Positions 15,254-24,412 of a DNA stretch of 35,423 nt are shown piece after piece. A model generated the notes under the pieces. The model did no database searches, was not told the origin of the DNA, and saw only the letters and a list, made by a program, of their open reading frames with translations. A program made the translations under genes and the position numbers. Each line of letters starts with the position of its first letter. Within the stretch, counting starts at the first letter, position 1. The stretch lies in the NCBI RefSeq assembly GCF_000787815.1, contig NZ_BBPO01000069.1:1-35423 (forward strand), written 5' to 3'. The stretch is from Streptacidiphilus neutrinimicus (lineage in GTDB: Bacteria > Actinomycetota > Actinomycetes > Streptomycetales > Streptomycetaceae).

Positions 15254-15904
15254 TCATGCGACCAGCTCCTCCGCCAGGGAGACAGCCTCGGCCAGAGTGT
15301 CGGCCACCGGCACCCCGATGCGCGACAGCCCGCGCCGCGAACCGGCTCCGCCGGTGTACAGCACCGCCCGCACGCCCGCCTCGGCGGCGGCCGCGGCGTC
15401 ATCCGGCACGTCACCGATCAGCACCGTACGGGCCGGATCCACCGCGTCGCCCAGCGCGACCAGGTGGCGCACCAGGTACTGCCCCTTGCCCGTCGTCCCC
15501 GAGGTGCCGTCCCGGCCGTCGACCCGGCGGAAGTGCCCGTCGATCCCGAAGCTGCGCACCAGCGGCACCAGCTCCTCGTGCCCGTACATCGACAGCAGCG
15601 ACTGCGATCGCCCGGAGGCGAGCAGTTCCAGCGCGCCGACGGTCAGCCCACAGGACCCGCGCAGCGTCGTGTAGTGCAGGTGGAAGGCCTCGTCCATGCG
15701 CGCCCACTCCTCGGACGAGGGCACCCGCCCGAGGCGGTCGGCATAGCAGTCGATGACCGGTATCCGGTACCACTCGCGGTACTCCTCCACCGTCAGCGGC
15801 GGCAGGCCGAGCTCGCCGAAGGCGGCGTTGCTCGCGTCGACGACGGCCGAGATGTCGTCGAAGAGGGTGCCGTTCCAGTCCCAGACGATGTGTGGTGCAC
15901 GCAT
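15254..15904 (-). CDS. HAD-superfamily hydrolase (phosphoglycolate-phosphatase-like)
   Basis: Soluble phosphatase-like protein, 216 aa. Motif I is DWNGTLFDD (nucleophile Asp 9), a helical cap follows (about residues 20-90), motif II is the Ser in LLSMYGH, motif III the Lys in GTTGKGQYL, and motif IV is LIGDVPDDAAAAAEAG. The position two after the nucleophile is Asn rather than the usual Asp acid/base. DWNGT motifs do occur in this family, so it may still be active on an unusual substrate. The start could instead be ATG 15934, which directly abuts the TGA of the upstream gene. I chose 15904 because it places motif I at the normal distance. The gene overlaps no other CDS and ends 8 bases before pruA, so the two are probably cotranscribed. 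Confidence 0.85.
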   Translation of the reverse strand: MRAPHIVWDWNGTLFDDISAVVDASNAAFGELGLPPLTVEEYREWYRIPVIDCYADRLGRVPSSEEWARMDEAFHLHYTTLRGSCGLTVGALELLASGRSQSLLSMYGHEELVPLVRSFGIDGHFRRVDGRDGTSGTTGKGQYLVRHLVALGDAVDPARTVLIGDVPDDAAAAAEAGVRAVLYTGGAGSRRGLSRIGVPVADTLAEAVSLAEELVA

Positions 15905-15934
15905 GAGCAGGACGCTACCGCGCAGGTCTGACAT

Positions 15935-16450
15935 TCACGGCAACAGCCCGGGAATCTCCTGCGTCGCGAACCAGAGCAGCTCGTGGTCCTCGGCGCCGTC
16001 CACGGTGAAGCGCGCGTCCTCGTCCCCGGCGTCGGCGGCGGGCAGCGCGAGCGCGGCGGCGGCGATGTCCTCCAGCACCTCCGCGTCGTCCGCGTCGGCG
16101 TGCACGGACGCCGCCTTCGCCAGCTGCAGCGGCTCGTTCAGCCGGACCGCGCCGAGCGCGGCGGCCTCCTCGTGCTCGGCCTGCACGTTCAGCGCGACCG
16201 CGCCGTCCGGCACGTCCGCCGCCACGACCACCCGCCGCCGCGGCGCGCCCGGCTCCTCGGCGAGCATCCGCAGCGACGCCAGCGCGGCGCGGACCAGCGC
16301 GGCGTACTCCAGCTCCTCGATGTCGTCGCTGAGGTACCACTCGCGCAGCGCCGGCGTCACCGCGTACGCCGGCACCGGCGGCGGTGCGACGGCGCCGTCG
16401 GCGTGAGCCTTGGCAAGGCCGGTCAGGGTGAGGGGCACGTAGACGCGCAT
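15935..16450 (-). CDS. Conserved actinobacterial protein, DUF6912-like
   Basis: A 171-aa acidic protein of unknown function. It starts MRVYVPLTLTGLAKAH and has a conserved middle segment ALREWYLSDDIEELEYAALV, followed by VVVAADVPDG and LLWFATQEIPGLL at the C-terminus. This pattern is what I know as a small actinobacterial family (DUF6912) found beside a HAD hydrolase and upstream of secA. No signal peptide or membrane segment is present. The ATG at 16450 lacks a ribosome binding site, but a TATCCT -10 motif sits six bases upstream, which would give a leaderless message. The stop codon is followed directly by an in-frame alternative ATG of the HAD gene. Confidence 0.8.
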   Translation of the reverse strand: MRVYVPLTLTGLAKAHADGAVAPPPVPAYAVTPALREWYLSDDIEELEYAALVRAALASLRMLAEEPGAPRRRVVVAADVPDGAVALNVQAEHEEAAALGAVRLNEPLQLAKAASVHADADDAEVLEDIAAAALALPAADAGDEDARFTVDGAEDHELLWFATQEIPGLLP

Positions 16451-16456
16451 GCGCTC

Positions 16457-16462
16457 AGGATA
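16457..16462 (-). promoter_or_regulatory. Candidate -10 element for a leaderless transcript
   Basis: TATCCT on the minus strand ends six bases before the ATG at 16450. This fits TANNNT and would start transcription at or next to the A of the start codon. No good -35 was found. A perfect 10-base palindrome (GTTGCGCAAC, 16490-16499) lies 28 bases further upstream. Confidence 0.35.
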
Positions 16463-16585
16463 AGGCGTCAACGCGACCCGATGACGCCGGTTGCGCAACG
16501 TAATCGATTGAGTGGCAATCCGTCGCTCTACGTGACCGGGCCCTGGTGGGGGCGCCCGGCATCCGCCCAGGTCAGGCGGCTGTTT

Positions 16586-16648
16586 TCACTCGGATAAGTG
16601 ATTCTCCGGAGACCGCGGCGGCCACCGCGAAGGTCCTTGTTCGCCGCC
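16586..16648 (+). promoter_or_regulatory. Palindromes and leader hairpin upstream of the DUF6459-like gene
   Basis: Three structures follow one another: TCACT-N6-AGTGA (16586-16601), the perfect palindrome TCTCCGGAGA (16603-16612), and a stem pairing GGCGG (16617-16621) plus CGAA (16628-16631) with TTCGCCGCC (16640-16648). They fill the region in front of the start at 16673 and may be operator and leader elements. No convincing -10/-35 pair was found. Confidence 0.3.
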
Positions 16649-16672
16649 ATCTGTCACCGATAGACGTCTGCC

Positions 16673-17086
16673 ATGACGACGCACACCGGCAACGTCCGCA
16701 TCGGTCGCCTCCACGGTGTCGGCGCCAGGCGCAGGCCGACGCCGTGCACGACCTCCCAGAACCCGCTGGCGCGCGCCTACGCGCAACGGCTGCTGGAAGT
16801 CCTCACCGGCATGCGCCCACAGGAACAGCTGCTCGCCTTCGCGACGGAGGACGTCTACGACCGCGTCCGCACCCTGCGGGCCCTCGGCTGCCTCCGCGCG
16901 GACGGATCACGCCCGGTGCTGCAACGGGTCTTCGACTCCGCGCCACGCCAGGACGCCCTCGAAGTCACGGCCCTCGTCCGCGTCGGCGCCCGGACCGAGA
17001 CCCTCGCCTTCCGGCTGGAGTGCCGCGCCCTGAGGCGCAGTCAGAACATCACCTGGCGCTTCACCGCGCTGGAGTCACGGTGGTGA
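16673..17086 (+). CDS. Rv3235-like protein (DUF6459)
   Basis: Small cytoplasmic protein of 137 aa, function unknown. The C-terminal 90 residues fit the Rv3235/DUF6459 family that lies beside secA in many actinobacteria: NPLARAYAQRLLEVLTGMRP, then LLAFATEDVYDRVRTLRA, a variable stretch, and a beta-rich end ALEVTALVRVGART followed by LAFRLECRA and ITWRFTALE. No signal peptide or membrane segment is present, and the N-terminal 25 residues are basic and variable. The gene is convergent with secA, and the shared 122-base gap holds the hairpin repeat. ATG 16673 has no strong ribosome binding site, so the start is moderately certain. Confidence 0.8.
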   Translation: MTTHTGNVRIGRLHGVGARRRPTPCTTSQNPLARAYAQRLLEVLTGMRPQEQLLAFATEDVYDRVRTLRALGCLRADGSRPVLQRVFDSAPRQDALEVTALVRVGARTETLAFRLECRALRRSQNITWRFTALESRW

Positions 17087-17103
17087 GGACGTCGCCACCG
17101 CAA

Positions 17104-17203
17104 GGGCGCGAGGAACTGCGCGGCAAGCCACCCTGTGGGGTGACTCGCCGAACGAGCAGGGCCATCGGCATACCGCTGGTTGCCCGCGCAGTTCCTCGCG
17201 CCC
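17104..17203. repeat. Long hairpin repeat, copy 2 (probable bidirectional terminator)
   Basis: Arms 17104-17123 and 17184-17203 form a perfect 20-base inverted repeat whose sequence is that of copy 1 at 6715-6813 apart from the innermost base. The loop segment around 17139-17164 also matches copy 1. It lies between the convergent DUF6459-like and secA genes, a position that suits a terminator working in both directions. Confidence 0.8.
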
Positions 17204-17208
17204 CCGGG

Positions 17209-19944
<2,736 letters not shown>

Positions 19945-19994
19945 GTGGGCTGGCTCCTTGCCTGGATGGACCGGGCGACTGTATCGGGCACCTT

Positions 19995-20035
19995 GCTCGC
20001 GGTGGTAACGAATAGGCCACCGCGAGCCCATCGTA
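19995..20035 (-). promoter_or_regulatory. secA leader hairpin with candidate -10
   Basis: GCTCGCGGTGG (19995-20005) and its perfect complement (20017-20027) form an 11-base stem with an 11-base loop. Minus-strand TACGAT (20035-20030) fits TANNNT and would start transcription at the edge of this hairpin, placing it at the 5' end of the secA leader. Alternatively the hairpin is a terminator of the glycoside hydrolase gene upstream. Confidence 0.35.
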
Positions 20036-20047
20036 TGCGAGGAGCCC

Positions 20048-20072
20048 GTGCTGCCGGGAGGTCCGTCAGCAC
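20048..20072 (-). terminator. Possible terminator of the GH114 gene
   Basis: GTGCTG (20048-20053) pairs with CAGCAC (20067-20072), and pairing extends imperfectly with CCC/GGG flanks. It lies about 80 bases past the GH114 stop codon. The stem is short and the loop is 13 bases, so the call is weak. Confidence 0.3.
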
Positions 20073-20149
20073 AGGGCATGGTGTCGTCCGCGCGAGTGGC
20101 ATTCTTTTTGCGTCGACAGCGGTCGAAATCGGACAGCTGAAATACCGCC

Positions 20150-20998
20150 TCAGCAAGTCTGCCGCCAAGCGTCCAGTTCCAGGTGCTTACGGATGGCACT
20201 GATTCCCAGGGCCTGCGTCTGCGCGCAGAACGCCGTAGTCGACACCGAGTACTCCGCGTCGAAGGCTGGCTTGCCGGCCTTCACGAAAGCGGTCAACGCC
20301 GCGCACTGGCGCAGTTCGGCGCACTGCTCGTCCACCCCGTAGTCGAACTCCGACGCGAGGTCCGCGACCTGGTCGAAGTCGTTCTTCAACCCCACGGCCA
20401 GGCCCCGCTGATGGGCGAGCCGGGCGACGGCACGGTCGAAGGCGAGCTGGTCGGCGGCGGTGAGCGGAAAGCCGGTGTCGTTCTCGTAGCCGTCCACGTT
20501 GTCGGGCTCGACCCCGTCGAAGCCCTTCGCGCGGCACTCGTCGAGGCGATGGGCCAGCAGCGGCGTGAGCAGGTCGAGGCGCCGGATGTCCAGCCACCGT
20601 TCGTCGGGCCAGCCGTCGAGGGGCTTGCCGAGCAACTCCTTCGGGTACTTTCCGGCGTCCGGCCGATACGGTTCCCAGCTCCCCGCGTTGACGTAGCAGA
20701 CGACCCGCCGTCCGGCGCGGTGCAGCGCGGCGACGACGGTGGCCGCGTTGTCGTCGGCGTCGATGTCGTAGACGCCGGCGCGGACGGAGGTGTCGACGGG
20801 CGTGGTGAGCTGCCACTGCCAGCTCAGTCCTGCCTGCGGCCGCCACCACGAGGCGGCGGCGGAAGCTGGAGCGGCGGAACCGGAGTCGGCGGAACCGGAC
20901 GAGGCGGAGGCCTGCCGAGGCGAGGGTCCGCCCGCGCAGGCGGTGAGCATCGCCCCGAACAGCACGGCCGCGATCATCAGGGCCTGCGTTCTTTTCAT
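20150..20998 (-). CDS. Endo-alpha-1,4-polygalactosaminidase-like lipoprotein (GH114)
   Basis: Secreted glycoside hydrolase of 282 aa. The N-terminus [10 protein letters not shown] and lipobox MLTAC (Cys 21) predict a lipoprotein, followed by a Ser/Ala-rich linker to about residue 50. The rest fits the GH114 TIM barrel: [38 protein letters not shown], then [19 protein letters not shown] (Asp 161, Glu 164, Asp 166 region) and [11 protein letters not shown] (Glu 224), the segments carrying the catalytic acids in the family. Known members cleave alpha-1,4-linked galactosamine polymers, as the PelA hydrolase and fungal Ega3 do. It is the last gene of the polysaccharide locus and starts 22 bases after the membrane protein gene, behind a purine-rich AAAGAAAGAAG ribosome binding region unusual for this genome. 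Confidence 0.85.
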   Translation of the reverse strand: MKRTQALMIAAVLFGAMLTACAGGPSPRQASASSGSADSGSAAPASAAASWWRPQAGLSWQWQLTTPVDTSVRAGVYDIDADDNAATVVAALHRAGRRVVCYVNAGSWEPYRPDAGKYPKELLGKPLDGWPDERWLDIRRLDLLTPLLAHRLDECRAKGFDGVEPDNVDGYENDTGFPLTAADQLAFDRAVARLAHQRGLAVGLKNDFDQVADLASEFDYGVDEQCAELRQCAALTAFVKAGKPAFDAEYSVSTTAFCAQTQALGISAIRKHLELDAWRQTC

Positions 20999-21020
20999 GT
21001 ACTTCTTTCTTTTTTCATCG

Positions 21021-22463
21021 TCACCGGTGCCGGGTCGCGGTGGCGAGGGCGAGGACGGCGAGCGCGAAGAGCGCCCCCGCCGCGACGACGCCCACCCAGG
21101 CCTGTGCCGTTCCCGCCTCGGCTCCCGCCAGCCGCGTCACCACCAGGGCGAGCGCCGCCGCGGACACCCCGAGCGCGGCCCGGCCGAGCAGGCCGAGGGA
21201 CTGCAGCAACTGGGCACTCCAGATCGCCGCGGCCAGCGCCGTGAGACCGCCTACGCCCGGGCCCGAGGCCCCGGGCCAGATCCGCTCGGCGAGCCAGGCC
21301 AGCCCCGCGACGAGCAGCAGGTAGCCGCCGAGGCAGCGCAGCAGCGCGCCGACGACCAGCCCGTGGAACTCCCGCGCGGCCGCGGCCCGCCCCAAGGCCA
21401 GCTCCGTCGCCCCACGGCACCGGGCCAGGAACCACTCCGCGCCGCCCATGCTGAGCGTCAGCGCCACCGTCGTCGGCCCGACGTCGGCCAGCGTCAGCAC
21501 GGCGACCGCCAGGCCGAACACCCCCGCCTGGCCCGCCTCCCGCCACGCGAGCCGCTCCCGGCGCCCCGTCGAGCCCCTCCACGGTGCGGCACGCCCCGTC
21601 TCCCGCCAACCCGCCCGGACCGTCAGCACCAGGGAGAGCAGGACGAGGCCCACACCCACCGGCCCCGGCGGGCCCGGGAGTCCGGCCGGTCGGGCGCCGA
21701 GCAGCCAGAGCGCGCCGCACGCGACCGGCATGAGCGGGCCGACGAGCGCGCGTTCCCGGCCGAGGACCAGCAGCGCGGTCGCCGAGGCGAAGTACAGCCC
21801 CTGCCCGAGCGCGTACCCGACCGCCGCCGGCGGCGAGCCCGACAGCACGGCCGCGACGGCGGCCACCGGCAGCCAGAGCACCACGCCCGCCACGCCCCCA
21901 CGGGCCAGACACTCGGCCGCGGCGACGGGCTCGCCCCGGCCCAGCCGCAGATAACCGAGGTGGGCCACCCCCTGGCTCCAGCTCCAGCAGAACAGCAACG
22001 CCGCGCCCGCACACCACAACGAGCCCGGCGGACGCCCCGCCAGCACGAACGCGAGGCCGGGCAGCGCGAACAGGACCCCGCGCAACGCGCTGCGCGATGC
22101 GGGCACGCCCCACGCCGAGGCACGCGCCGGGCCGCGGGCCAGCCGCAGCCGCACCCGCTTGGGCACCGCGCCGCCCGACGCGCGCTGCCCCTCCGGATGC
22201 GCGCGCCGGAACAACTCCTCCCCCAGCTCGAACGCGTCGCGTCGGCCGTAGCGCTGCTGTATCTGACGGTCGCTGAGGCCCTCGGCCTCCAGCGCGGCGA
22301 CCAGCTCCAGCGCGTGCACGGCTCTCTCGGCGACCTCGGCGAAGCGCAGCGCTATCTCCTCGGCCGGATCCTGCGCGACCGCGTCCCGCACCGCCACCCG
22401 GGGCAGCGCCGCCGGCACGGGATCGAGCCGCAGCCCCCGCACCAGCTCGACGAAGCCGCTCAC
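21021..22463 (-). CDS. Polytopic membrane protein of the polysaccharide locus (possible exporter, PelG-like role)
   Basis: A 480-aa protein not recognised with certainty. Residues 1 to about 115 are soluble and partly helical, with LSDRQIQQRYGRRDAFELGEELF suggesting a small helix-turn unit. About eleven or twelve hydrophobic segments follow, from ALRGVLFALPGLAFVLAG to the C-terminal AGALFALAVLALATATRHR. PelG, the membrane partner of PelF in Pel systems, also has about 12 segments and a similar core length, but the soluble N-terminus here is extra and I see no PelG signature. The GTG start at 22463 overlaps the PelF-like stop by four bases (GTGA), which strongly ties the two products together. 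A role in polymer export or synthesis is inference from position and topology. Confidence 0.75.
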   Translation of the reverse strand: MSGFVELVRGLRLDPVPAALPRVAVRDAVAQDPAEEIALRFAEVAERAVHALELVAALEAEGLSDRQIQQRYGRRDAFELGEELFRRAHPEGQRASGGAVPKRVRLRLARGPARASAWGVPASRSALRGVLFALPGLAFVLAGRPPGSLWCAGAALLFCWSWSQGVAHLGYLRLGRGEPVAAAECLARGGVAGVVLWLPVAAVAAVLSGSPPAAVGYALGQGLYFASATALLVLGRERALVGPLMPVACGALWLLGARPAGLPGPPGPVGVGLVLLSLVLTVRAGWRETGRAAPWRGSTGRRERLAWREAGQAGVFGLAVAVLTLADVGPTTVALTLSMGGAEWFLARCRGATELALGRAAAAREFHGLVVGALLRCLGGYLLLVAGLAWLAERIWPGASGPGVGGLTALAAAIWSAQLLQSLGLLGRAALGVSAAALALVVTRLAGAEAGTAQAWVGVVAAGALFALAVLALATATRHR

Positions 22464-24271
22464 GCCGCGACCCCGTCGCCCGCCGGCCGCCTCGGTCCGT
22501 CGCCGGGCGCGGGCGGGCCGCCGGGGTCGGACGCGGGCACCGGCGCCGAGCCACGCTGACGTGGCAGACGGGCGCGTGCGGGCAGCGCGCCTGCGGGCAC
22601 GGGCGCGTGCGCGGACACGGGCACGGGCACGGACGCGGACAGGGACGCGGGCAGGGGTCGGCCGGGCTGAGCACCGGCCGTGCTGCTCGGCGGATCCGAG
22701 CCGAACCACCCCGCCCCGAACTGCGCCGCCCCGAACTGCGCCGCCCCGAACTGCGCTGCCTCGAGCGGGGCTGCCTCGAACGGGACTGCCTCGAACGGGG
22801 CTGCCTCGCAGCGGGCTGCCTCGGACTGGGCCGCCGTCGCGCCGCCCGTCCGCGCCAACTCCCCATACAACGAGCGGTACTCGGCCACCGTGCGCTCCAC
22901 GGTGAACCGTTCCGTCACCCGACGCCGCGCGGCCGCGCCCAGGCGGACGCGCCGCCCGGGATCGCGGAGCAGGGCGAGCGTCGCGGCGGCGAGGGCCTCG
23001 GGCTCGCGGGCGGGGACGACCAGGCCGGTGTCGCCGACCGCTTCCCGAACGCCCCCGACGTCGGTGGAGACCGTCGCCCGGCCGCAGGCCATCGCCTCGA
23101 TCAGGCTGAACGGGAACCCCTCGGAGATGCTGGACAGCAGCACCACCGTGCCCGCCCCGTAGGCGTTCCTGACCTCCTCGATGCGGCCCTCGAAGACGAC
23201 GCCCTCGGTGATCCCGAGCTCCGCCGCCAGCGCGTCGAGCCGCGCGCGGTACTCCTCTCCCCCGGCCGGGACGCCGCCGAAGAGGCGCAGCCGCACCTGC
23301 GGCAGTTCGGCGCGAATCAGCGCGAAGGCCCGCAGCAGCGTCTCCAGGTCCTTGATCGGGTCGATCCGCCCGGCCCAACTGAGGGTCAGCTCCTCGGGCT
23401 CGGGGCCGGCGACGGGGAACTGCCGAAGGTCCACGCCGTTGTAGACGGTGCGGATGCGCCGTGGGTCGCAGCCGCCGTGCTCCTCCCAACGGCGGTTGTA
23501 CCGGTTGCACGGCGCGACGACGTCGGCGCAGCGGTAGCTCTCCGCAGCGAGCATCCGGTAGAAGCCCAGTAGCAGCGTCTTCACCGGGCGACTGAACGGC
23601 GGGTTGCGGAAGCCGAGGAAACGCTCGCGCAGGTAGATGCCGTGCTCGGAGAGGAGCAGCGGCACGCCGTGGAACCGCCGGGCGGCCAGGGCCGGCAGCG
23701 CGGCGAGCCCGCCTGTCGCCACATGCGCGACGCCGCGCGCGGGCGGCTGGACGGAGAGCGGGCGCAGCGCGTGCTCCAGCAGGTCGGTCCCCTCCAGCGC
23801 GTCGCGCAGGCTGGGCCGGTCCCGGCTGGTGGGCAGGAACGGCAGCCGCCAGACGCCCTGGAGCGAGCGCAGCGCGCCCTCGGTGCGCAGCGCTGCGGTC
23901 AACGAGCGGCCGGTCAAAGCGAGTTCGGAGAGCTGGTAGAGCTCGTCGGCGAAGTGGTGCTCGAAGTCCGGGTCGAGCAACGAGAGCAGGAAACGCTCGT
24001 AGCCGGCCAGGAAGCGCCGCAGCGCCCTGCCGCGCGGCGCCCGGCCCTCGGGCGTCGGACCCCACAGCGGCACGGTGCTGACCGAGACGACCTGCCTCGG
24101 CAGCGGCCAGACCACCGGCTCGTCGCCGGACCCGGTGATCCCCAGGACGTGGAAGCGCACATCGGGCATCCCGTGGACCAACTGGTCGCACCAGGTGCTG
24201 ACGCCGCCGTGGATGTACGGATAGGTGCCCTCCGTCAGCAGGGTGACCTCAAGCGGTCCCGGGCTGTTCAT
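22460..24271 (-). CDS. PelF-like GT4 glycosyltransferase with a low-complexity C-terminal tail
   Basis: Cytoplasmic glycosyltransferase of 603 aa, expected to polymerise UDP-sugar (UDP-GlcNAc/GalNAc in Pel). The start VTLLTEGTYPYIHGGVSTWC is the hallmark of PelF. The N-terminal fold continues with LLSEHGIYLRERFLGFRNPP and CNRYNRRWEEHGG, and the GT4 donor domain has LSWAGRIDPIKDLETLLRAF and the EX7E-type segment SEGFPFSLIEAMACG (about residues 382-396). PelF proteins normally end near residue 500. This one adds about 120 residues: nine five-residue repeats (EAAPF/GAAQF type) coded by a 15-base tandem repeat, then a Pro/Ala/Val-rich stretch. ATG 24271 follows a GAGGGGG ribosome binding site. 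A 13-base terminator-like hairpin separates it from the deacetylase gene upstream, and it is coupled to the membrane protein downstream. Confidence 0.88.
   Translation of the reverse strand: MNSPGPLEVTLLTEGTYPYIHGGVSTWCDQLVHGMPDVRFHVLGITGSGDEPVVWPLPRQVVSVSTVPLWGPTPEGRAPRGRALRRFLAGYERFLLSLLDPDFEHHFADELYQLSELALTGRSLTAALRTEGALRSLQGVWRLPFLPTSRDRPSLRDALEGTDLLEHALRPLSVQPPARGVAHVATGGLAALPALAARRFHGVPLLLSEHGIYLRERFLGFRNPPFSRPVKTLLLGFYRMLAAESYRCADVVAPCNRYNRRWEEHGGCDPRRIRTVYNGVDLRQFPVAGPEPEELTLSWAGRIDPIKDLETLLRAFALIRAELPQVRLRLFGGVPAGGEEYRARLDALAAELGITEGVVFEGRIEEVRNAYGAGTVVLLSSISEGFPFSLIEAMACGRATVSTDVGGVREAVGDTGLVVPAREPEALAAATLALLRDPGRRVRLGAAARRRVTERFTVERTVAEYRSLYGELARTGGATAAQSEAARCEAAPFEAVPFEAAPLEAAQFGAAQFGAAQFGAGWFGSDPPSSTAGAQPGRPLPASLSASVPVPVSAHAPVPAGALPARARLPRQRGSAPVPASDPGGPPAPGDGPRRPAGDGVAA
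22701..22835. repeat. 15-base tandem repeat (nine units) inside the PelF-like gene
   Basis: Nine contiguous 15-base units. Units 2-4 (CCGAACTGCGCCGCC) are nearly identical, and units 5-9 are of the TCGAACGGGGCTGCC type. The frame is kept, giving a five-residue repeat in the protein. Such repeats vary in copy number between strains by replication slippage. Hexanucleotide-like repeats (GGGCAC type) follow at about 22595-22660. Confidence 0.9.
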
Positions 24272-24303
24272 ACGGGCTCGGCCCCCTCGGGCGTTCGTGG
24301 CGG

Positions 24304-24338
24304 GCCAGGGCCCGGGGCGTTGCGTCCCGGGCCCTGGC
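24304..24338 (-). terminator. 13-base perfect hairpin between deacetylase and PelF-like genes
   Basis: GCCAGGGCCCGGG (24304-24316) pairs perfectly with 24326-24338 around a 9-base loop, 75 bases past the deacetylase stop codon and 33 bases before the PelF-like start. It looks like an intrinsic terminator without U-tract. Since no promoter fits in the remaining 33 bases, it may attenuate or process the transcript rather than end it. Confidence 0.65.
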
Positions 24339-24412
24339 TCTGCCGTATGTGCGACTGGTGAAGAAGGTGGTGCTCGACGGCTCTGTCCGTCCGTTCCTTA
24401 CGGTGCCCGCGG

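Noticed and set aside
22701-22835. CRISPR array
   Set aside because: Units are contiguous 15-base repeats without spacers and keep a coding frame. They are a minisatellite.
21021-24191. 1056-codon minus-strand frame that spans the PelF-like gene and the membrane protein
   Set aside because: Its 3' part is the real membrane protein, but upstream of 22463 it is an off-frame reading of the PelF-like gene, shown by the Arg/Ala-rich sequence. It is not a fusion.
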